Shown: piece after piece, positions 56,590 through 64,000 of the stretch | Layout of the letters: each line of letters opens with the position of its first letter | Position numbering within the stretch: the stretch's first letter is position 1 | Source of the DNA: Eutypa lata | Lineage: Eukaryota; Ascomycota; Sordariomycetes; Xylariales; Diatrypaceae | Direction: 5' to 3' | NCBI GenBank assembly: GCA_022661535.1 | Contig: JAKULF010000001.1 | Coordinates: 806,001 to 870,000 of the forward strand | DNA: 64,000 nucleotides | The notes under the pieces: generated by a model | What the model was told of the DNA's origin: nothing | What the model saw: only the letters and a program-made list of their open reading frames with translations | Databases searched by the model: none | Translations under genes and position numbers: made by a program

Positions 56590-58491
56590 TTAGATTGTAC
56601 AACGCACTTAATAGCACACGTAGGTTTCGCAACCTAGTTCGATGAGGAGTCGTTGGCTTTCGGTTTATAAGTGACCAACATGTCGAGATCCGCTCCTGCC
56701 TCGGGATGATTTTTAATGGCAGATTTCCTCTCGTCTTGCACTCCCTTCGGATAGTCTTGAGATGTGAAGCAGGCGTAGGACAGTGGTCGCTAAGGGTACC
56801 GAATCTGAGCACCTAGCATCACCTCCGTCTCGCCACTCGCGCGTCTGCGCCATGCTCTAAGAGCTCCATTGCCAAATATTTGGGGTATCCAGGCATACGA
56901 TGCTAAGTGAACTCCCATTGCGACTCACTCGAGGCTCGTATCGAATTATTTGGTAAGCTGGTCAAGTTGCTCTGGGGTTGGGGACGAATTCATCATAACC
57001 GAAGCGGCTCCCTGCTCGACGTCTACCGATTAGGTTGTTAAAAATTCTTGCCGCCCTTCCCCCTGATGATGCGACTGTTCTCTCGGTAAGCTATTCCCGA
57101 CAGCTTCATTTCAGCCACGGATAGAGTTGTGCCAGCAGGGACTATCTAGCTACAATAGCCAAAGTCAGTGTGTTCTTCGAAGCCACCAGGCTGTTTCTCA
57201 ATTCTTTTAATATCTTTTGCTCAGTAGGTCGTTTCACATAAAGTCGTGGACGAACAGAGCGAATCTGCCGTGCCTTTGTGTCATAGCATCTTGACCAACG
57301 ACAAGAGTGTCGATGTCTTTGGAGATGCGCCAGAACTTGCGCATACAAGTAGCCTAGGTTCATTGGTTTCGAAAAAGGGTTTGTCTTTGATTCGTTGAAT
57401 AATGCTCTTGGCGCCGTCAACACCACGCATCACGGAGGAGAAAGCACGAGAGAGAGCGGCACAGGCCGATGTCGAGTCTAAGGGGGTCCTCACCAATATT
57501 GATAGACTTCTAAACGAATTCAATAAATTAGTTCAACCGCTAGTTGAAAGGCTGTCAAAGAAGCAAAGTGAATCGGAGTTTCTCTTCGGCTTCGATTTAT
57601 ATACGGTTTCTTTGTGAATAAATGAACAACTACGCATGTCGGCTGAGATAAACGAATACTATTGTGTTTTATATGTAAACCTTCTTGTTTTTACCACCTC
57701 TTAAGAATATTTATGTTAAAGCTTAGAATAACTTGAATGCATCTTTCTTATTGTCTAATTAGCTTATTATGGAAGCTTATGGAAATAAAATGAAATAGTA
57801 GGTCGTCTATCTGCGTACTACGTATATGATAATAGGGGAATAGGGGAACCAACCTCGGGAAGCCAACCCCACGGGGTAGTTAATTCGGACATTTACCTCT
57901 ATGCACTACTCTACAATGTCGTCACTTATCATATACATACACGTATGTAACTACATCCACATGCCACTAATTCATGCATTACCTAATCCACTAGGCTTCC
58001 TTGAGCAAAGTTGTCCGCTAAAGTGGATGCAGAATTGGGCAGCTTGGGGGGTTGTCATTTCGTTTTGGGCACACCAGCTCCAGCCCTATCCCTTTCTAGG
58101 GAGTCTTTGATTACTGCAAATTTCCCGAACACCCCGTCATAGTAAAGCCGAGGCATCTTCACGTGTAATAATATCATCCACCGCCACCCATCTCACTGTA
58201 ACCTTCTTGTTATCATTTTACCCGATCTCTTGTCTGCATTTTGCTACCATTCGTCCATTTTGGTTCTGCATGACATCGATACCCCGCAAGACCCCAATGA
58301 ATGGCCGAGCTTACATCTTTCGAAACTGTACGTAGTCCATTGTGATCACAGAAATAATTAAAATCGTGTTTGCCGTGCTGGGCAGCCCCGTACGATCCGC
58401 GGGGTTGAGTTCTGCACGAAGGCCAGCGTCATCTCATTCCTCTTGAACACAGCAGTCATTGCACTAAGGTGGTCCCAGGTGGCTAGACACG
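56590..58491. other. 1.9 kb spacer with possible gene relic
   Basis: No intact gene. Overlapping frames at 57142-57523 (-) and 57402-57617 (+) have protein-like texture and are listed separately. The remainder is AT-rich. Confidence 0.45.
57142..57523 (-). pseudogene. Possible relic with coding-like frames on the minus strand
   Basis: Two overlapping minus-strand frames (57523-57281 with ALSRAFSSVMRGVDGAKSI, and 57426-57142 ending ILKELRNSLVASKNTLTL) look like pieces of one helical protein separated by a frameshift. The plus-strand frame 57402-57617 (VLTNIDRLLNEFNKLVQPL) competes for the same DNA. The helical, NLR-N-terminus-like texture is only an impression. Confidence 0.18.
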
Positions 58492-60468
58492 ATGGCGTCG
58501 GAAGCAGGACCATCGAGACTACCCATACTTTCCCCTCTCGAAATCCCGGAGCCCAATGTCGTGTCACGCCCTAGAGCAGGATCTAAGTCGAAGCCGAAGA
58601 CCGCCGTCGATCCCGTTCTCCGTAATGCACTCAGATACACCATTTCGGCACGCGAGTATGAGAAGCTTCACAAATATGTCTTGTCAAAGTCGCGCGTATT
58701 GAAGAAGAGGATGCCCACCGTGAATGCCGTGGAGACCTATATGGAGGGCACAAGCTCGCGGAGGGGATCTGTTGTGAGACGCGACACCGGCAAGGGCAAA
58801 GGCAAAGAGAAGGATGTTGCGCAAGATTCCAACAAGAAGGGTGGGGATACCTTCAATGCACGCACCATCCGACATGCGCTACGCGTCTTCATCGCGACGG
58901 GTCTAGGGATGAAAGCGTACGAGGTAGCCATGGCTAGGCTAAAAGGTGGCAAAGAGTAAGTTGGACACGTCGAAGACGAATTCGATATTCCCGAACTGCT
59001 GGGAACTAACAATAATTCGCAGTGCTGCAACGACTAAGAAGCGAGAACCATTCTACAAGTCGACGACACTCCGTCTATCTTTATCGCTATCTACCATCCT
59101 CCTCCTTTATCGCCTTCTCTTTCGCTTTCTCCATCGTCTCCGAGCCCACCTCCTCGATCCCTCCGCAGCGCCTTTCCGCGATCGCAACCCACGGACCTCC
59201 CAGACCTTAACCTCGCCGTATGCCCCGGCTGTAGGAGCCAGTCTCGCGGGTCTCGCCTTGGGCATCTACCCGTCGCGCCAGCTCCGCGTATCAGTCGCCA
59301 TCTACGCCATGTTCCGAGCCTTGGAGTTCGGGTGGAACTTATTGGAGGACGAGGGCGCGATCTGGGGCTGGAAAACGCGGGCAGGTGGTAGGGGCCCGGC
59401 CAAGCGAGAAAGGCCCTGGTGGTGGGGGAGTTGGCTCCTCCAGCCTTTTGCTTTCGGGCAGCTTCTACACGCCACTGTCTTCGATCGCGAGTGCGCGCCA
59501 ACTGGTCTGGTCGACTTGATCTGGAAGGGCACTTCGACATATCTCCACGTCCCTCCTAAGGACTTGCCATCCGGTGTTCACTGGCCTGGCCCCTGGGACA
59601 TCGTGGATAACCTAGCCCAGATGGCGAAGTTGAACTGGCCGTATGAACACCCCTTTATATAATCCCCAACCCCCCTTGAGATTATAATGTGTACACGCAT
59701 ACTAATGAGACAAACAGACCCTATGTCCCACCAACGCTCTTCCCCAATCAACCCACGCTACCACCATCCCTAACAGCAGTAGCGCCCCTAACGGACCGCG
59801 CTCACCCGCTCATCACCTCCCTCAGCTGCGCGACCCTCCACCCCTCCGACCCCTCCTGCCTACGGGCCTACCTTACCTTCTGGGCGCGCTCCTTCCCGAG
59901 CATCGGCCGCACCCTGCTCCTCTTCTACTCGGTCCTCATGCTCCCCCGCTTCCGAGCCCTGTACCACGCGCCGGTGCAGCTGGTAGGCCGGATGCTCGCC
60001 CGCACCCTCCGCGTGTCCGCCTTCGCCACGGGGGCCATCTCCACCGCCTGGGCCAGCATCTGCCTCTTCCAGACCTGGCTGCCGCGCGCCTTGCTCCTGC
60101 CCACGCAGCGCTTCTTCCTCGGCGGCTTCCTGGCCGGCCTCTGGGCGTTCGTCGACCGCGCGAGGGGCCGCCCGTTCTTCCTGTACAGCGCGAGGGCTAG
60201 CGTCGATTCCCTCTGGAAGGTCGGCGTCAAGCGCCGCTGGTGGAAGGCCATGCGCGGCGGCGACGTCTGGATCTTCGTCGTCGCGTTGGCCGTTACCGGC
60301 GCCGTGTACGAGCGCGACGCCCGCGCTGTGAGGGAGGCCGGGTGGCGGAAGGGCGTTAGTTGGGTTCGGGGCACGGGGTTTAGGGATTGGGGGCTGGAGG
60401 AAGATGAGGATGATGATGAGGATGCGGATGCGAATGAGGGGGGGAGTGAAAAGGCGCATCTTGAGTAG
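58492..60468 (+). CDS. TMEM135-like integral membrane protein
   Basis: Polytopic membrane protein of 610 residues; animal TMEM135 is linked to mitochondria and peroxisomes, and fungal function is poorly known. Exons 58492-58955, 59023-59640, 59718-60468, phase-consistent. The N-terminal 150 residues are soluble and basic (DPVLRNALRYTISAREYEKLHKYVL; FNARTIRHALRVFIATGLGMKAYEVA). Exon 2 carries TRLSLS-type hydrophobic helices, GIYPSRQLRVSVAIYAMFRALE and FGQLLHATVFDRECAPTGL. Exon 3 has LSCATLHPSDPSCLRAYLTFW, the cysteine-bearing segment typical of the family, and further helices, ending in an Asp/Glu-rich tail (EEDEDDDEDADANE). Exon 3 is very GC-rich. Intact. Confidence 0.82.
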
Positions 60469-61011
60469 GGAATTACGTGCATTCACACCGCTTTAGGTGT
60501 TGGTGCAATTGGTGGTGTGGTGTAGTGCAGATGTACGATTTTGTTCGTCTATGGCAGTCCTGCTGACGACTGCTGTGTCATGAGTCCATGATTGAATGGA
60601 TGCCAGTTGGTCGGTGTTTGGTGTTGTGTGTTTGTTTTGAGCCGGCAGCGAGGGCTACTGAGGCTGCTGGGGCTTGCCTTATGGTGGAATATATCCCTTG
60701 CTTGGGTGGTGATGGAGTTAAGGGTTTTGAAAGTTGAAATTGAAGTGGTATATCTATACATACGTAATGATAGTGTTTTGATAAATACGCATTCCCCTTA
60801 CGTTAAAGGGATTCCTTTCATTCCCTCATAAGATAGGCTGGTGATCATACTCCCCCCTTCCCTCTAACAAATTTCGCCCCCGAATATCGCAATCTTGAGA
60901 GTATTCGCCCTTTCAAAACATGGAACATATAAAGCTAATAGGGGTATAAAACTCATTGTATTCGGCGTTTTATTCAGTACAAGGTCAAAGCCCCTTGGCT
61001 CATCTACCTAT
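60469..61011. other. Convergent spacer
   Basis: 543 bp between the TMEM135-like stop and the GH30 stop; nothing coding seen. Confidence 0.6.
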
Positions 61012-62545
61012 TCACGGCAAGATCCAAGTGACGACACTATTCGCGAAGACATTACCATTCCAGGTCTCGCCACTGCTAGTCTCCAAGGTGATCTGAACGT
61101 CGTTTCCAAACGTGTTCTCGATAACAACAGTCCGCGTACCATCGGGGTTCAAAGAGGCGACCGACTGGATTCCCGTGTAGCCCTCGTAGCTGTAACTCCC
61201 AGTTCCGCTGAGGATCGTGGCACCCTTTGGGATAAACTTAGAGAACTGAGCCAACACGTAGTAATCGACCGTATACTCGTACGTCCCAGCCGCCTCATCC
61301 ACCACGAAGAGACCTCGGCACGTCCCACAGCCCCCGGGGATGTACGGCCCGTACGTATCGCCCGACCGCGTCCACGTCCCCAGCGTCCACATGCCCGACG
61401 CTTCCACCCAGTTCTGCAGCGGACCAACCGTGTTACGAGAGGACTGGTACCACGGTGTCGAATGCGACGTCCAGCACTCCGTCATGTGGTTCTTCTTGTC
61501 CGGGTTCGCCTCCTTGAAGGCGCTGATGACACTCCAGTCCACGTCCGTCTGGTAGCAATGCCACGCCGCCGCCTGGACGTACTCGCCCGCCGCGTCTACC
61601 ACGGTCTGCGGGTAAGACGGCTCGTCCGTGTTGTGGTCGTACGCCCAGATCTCCACGTTGTCGAGCCCCCCGGCGGCGCGAAGCGCAGGCCCCACGAACT
61701 CCTGCGTCACCCGCCCTGCTTCCTCCGCCGACTGCGCCATCGTCACGTGGCCGCCCCCCTGGTTGTTCAGCGGCTCGTTCTGGATCGTGATGGCGTCTAC
61801 GGCGACCCCCAGGTCCGCGTACGCTTGCAGGTACTGCACGAAATAGTCCGCGTAGTTGCTGTAGTACTGCGAGTCGAGCCAGTTGCCGTCGGCATTCCCG
61901 GTGAGTTGCTGAAAAGAGATTGTCAGCAAGTCTGTTGCTTTTTGGAAAAGATATACCTAGGTATGCAGGGAATTGGATCGCTACGCTACGTACCCTGTTG
62001 ACCTTCATATACGCCGGGGCACTCCACGCGCTTCCCAGGACGATGGCATCGGACCGGATGCCCTTCATCTCCGCGAGCAGCTTTGCCATCGCGGTCCCGC
62101 GATCGCCGAGCCCGAACCCGCCCTCGGTGTCCTCATACGTGTACGCCGGCGGGCCGGACAGATCCGAGGCCCCGATCGTGTGGCGCAAGAAGCTGAAGTC
62201 CGCGCTGTTTTCGCCGTCGGAGGTCAGGAGTTCCCGCAGCAGCTGGGACCGCGCCTCGGACGGGAGCGCGTTGATCACCGTCACTGTCGCGTCCGTGACG
62301 GTGCCGCCGAATCCCGCCACCGTCTGCTTGTGGCCCGCCTCGGTATCGTCAATCGTCAGGTTCCAGGGTGAGTCGCCGCCTGAGCCAGGCCCCACTACCG
62401 GCGCGTCGACCGAGGTTAGTTTGTAGGTCAGGTCTTGGTTGGTGGCGAAGGCTTGTGCTGAGGCTTGACGGGTCCTCACCGATGGCCGGACCGCTGTTGC
62501 GAAAGCATGGCCAGCGAGGAGTGAAAGGGTGGTGGTGAGAAGCAT
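61012..62545 (-). CDS. Secreted GH30-family glucanase (endo-beta-1,6-glucanase type)
   Basis: Extracellular glycoside hydrolase of 482 residues, most similar in layout to fungal GH30 beta-1,6-glucanases that cut cell-wall glucan. Exons 62545-61994 and 61908-61012; 85 bp intron (GTACGT to TTTCAG), phase 0. A signal peptide (MLLTTTLSLLAGHAFATA) is followed by a short pro-region. QTVAGFGGTVTDATVTVIN and FLRHTIGASDLSG are GH30 landmarks. The acid/base is E229 in AITIQNEP and the nucleophile E328 in HMTECW. The C-terminal beta-sandwich reads YEGYTGIQSVASLNPDGTRTVVIEN. A beta-1,6-galactanase or other GH30 activity is possible. Intact. Confidence 0.94.
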
Positions 62546-64000
62546 TTTCAGAAATTTTATAGAGTAGCTCTCGGGGTTACAGGGCTTCGGGTGGCCGTTG
62601 AGCAGAAAGGGGACAATGCCCTTTTAGTACTTCAGAGAGACATGGCGATTTCACCACATACTATTCTAGGACACGACGTTCCTTCTGTGCCAAGTATTCT
62701 ATCGGGCCTTAAGGAGGAGTATTGATGATGAAGTCAGCTCTTGGTCGCCTACATCGCCCACGTCGCCTTGGTATTGGCGGCTCTCCAAAACTAGTAATCA
62801 GGACCAGGATGTTCAGGGGCAGCCGCAGAGAAAGTCAGGGAGCCGATTCGACTAGCTGAATTTAAGGCAAAGGCCAAGATATTCGCTACTGCACATGCGG
62901 TAGATCAAATACTATTTTAAGGATGTGTATCAATTTGGTGGCAGATGGTTACACAGAAGTTGGCGTCAGCATCTTGATGGCTTCTCGGTACATCTGCCTG
63001 TTACCTACTTTACCCTTAGAAAACTGACAAGTTTTATCGTACGATGGCTGGCTTTCATTTGGTGAGGCTTCAGCAACTTCCAATTCAGCTACATAATGGA
63101 ACTTCACCTTTGATAGCTCGGATGGAAAAGGTATGTTTCCGAGAAGAAGTCCTAAAAATAGAATATTAATGCAACCAAGCAACTTAGACCTTAAGTGGCT
63201 TGGGCCAAGGCCGCTTCCCGGGTTCATCAGTCTTCAATGCCTAGAGCAGAAAAATTAGCGCAGAAAAAGAAAGAACAACAAAGGCAATGTCACGGGATAT
63301 CTCGTTCTTAAAACCCACGAGTTGCTCGATCCCTGATGTGGATCTGAAGATAGCACGTGGTGTTCGTTCTTCCGGGCTGATATTCAAGCATGGTTAAATG
63401 ATCGTGGCAAGTATGAAAAGTTGCATTGCATGCTATACTGTTATTCACTAAGTCAAGAAGGTAGTCAAACTTTCATGCCAATCTATGAACTCATTCTAGA
63501 ACTCACAAAGATTGCCAAGTCTCAGTGGTTCTAACAGTATTTGAAACTGAGAGACCAGATACTATTAATATTAGTTGCAAACTTGGATATTTTGAATATA
63601 ACTTGATATTGGAGGGAGCTCAATTGTAGCTGGAGCTTTTATACCCTTATTAATCGTTATCAAGTAGCCATAGCTGTGTGTTTTAAGCAAGTGACTATTC
63701 CATTACCACTTTAAGCATGTTATTACTTAGTCAATGTTTGAATTACTTTGAGAAGCACTTCAAGAGATTTTCCCGGTCGAAGTCCTGGTTAAGCACAATG
63801 TAGTAATTGCTACGTCATGTAGACTTGGTGTCAAAAACACTAGATAAACAGTTACCAGTTCTTTAATTATCGAGATGACAATGAGGACATTAATTAGGGG
63901 TTGAGATAGTTCCTTACTGTAGTTGTTCTGGATTTCCATAGTTATTAGGCTACGGAAACAGAGCCTAATACTTCTTCCTGCCTGACGATGTGATTGCTTG
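62546..64000. other. Right-end spacer
   Basis: 1.45 kb upstream of the GH30 gene to the window edge. A 92-codon minus-strand frame at 62949-63227 (ending YREAIKMLTPTSV) has a hydrophobic patch but no recognisable family. I do not call it a gene. Confidence 0.45.

Noticed and set aside
62949..63227. 92-codon minus-strand frame near the right edge as a gene
   Set aside because: No recognisable family, and an intron-like TTTTTAG motif inside makes the frame ambiguous.
1..64000. Secondary-metabolite core cluster (PKS/NRPS/terpene) or CRISPR array
   Set aside because: No adenylation, ketosynthase or terpene-synthase motifs were seen on either strand, and the tandem repeats present are simple sequence or coding minisatellite.

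Overview
The window is nuclear DNA of a filamentous ascomycete (Pezizomycotina, probably a Sordariomycete). The evidence is short GT-AG introns of about 45-160 bp with CTAAC/CTAAT-like branch points, long intergenic spacers rich in ACCTACCTA/TAGGTA motifs, and typical fungal families: ENA-type Na+/K+ P-ATPase, S8 subtilisin, GH30 glucanase, Clr5-ankyrin protein, AA7/BBE-type oxidase and fungal BTB proteins. I rebuilt the genes by hand by joining exons at splice sites and checking reading phase. I found 18 protein-coding genes; one runs off the left edge and one has an uncertain 5' end. No rRNA, tRNA or CRISPR array was found.

Layout, left to right: MFS sugar transporter (-, 3' end outside the window); a 4.8 kb gene-poor spacer; secreted subtilisin (6240-7482, +); YtcJ-type amidohydrolase (8747-10752, +); ENA-type P-ATPase (13553-16940, +); BTB-like protein with an octapeptide repeat (18327-19967, -); UBC6 E2 enzyme (22224-23131, -) divergent from SAM50 (23957-25718, +); a group of small-molecule enzymes, namely FAD monooxygenase (26154-27723, -), tautomerase (29309-29761, -), SDR reductase (31014-32051, -) and metallo-beta-lactamase-fold hydrolase (32653-33675, +); a 901-residue BTB protein with a complex leader (36356-39061, +); AA7-type FAD oxidase (41906 to about 43699, -) lying between two inverted copies of a 224 bp MITE; Clr5-ankyrin protein (46106-49708, +); APC/ACT-family permease (50335-51994, -); a decayed coding region (about 52874-53972, -); an intron-rich adenylosuccinate lyase paralogue (54417-56589, +); TMEM135-like membrane protein (58492-60468, +); and GH30 beta-1,6-glucanase (61012-62545, -).

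Conserved housekeeping genes (UBC6, SAM50, TMEM135-like, the large BTB gene) alternate with accessory islands of secreted or catabolic enzymes, transporters, gene relics and MITEs. The most notable observations are the MITE pair with terminal inverted repeats and target-site duplications, the 12-exon adenylosuccinate lyase paralogue with 12 nt and 18 nt micro-exons, a GC-AG intron in the FAD monooxygenase, upstream ORFs before two genes, and several coding-like fragments that no recognised gene explains. No PKS, NRPS or terpene synthase is present, so any biosynthetic-cluster reading is only a hypothesis.
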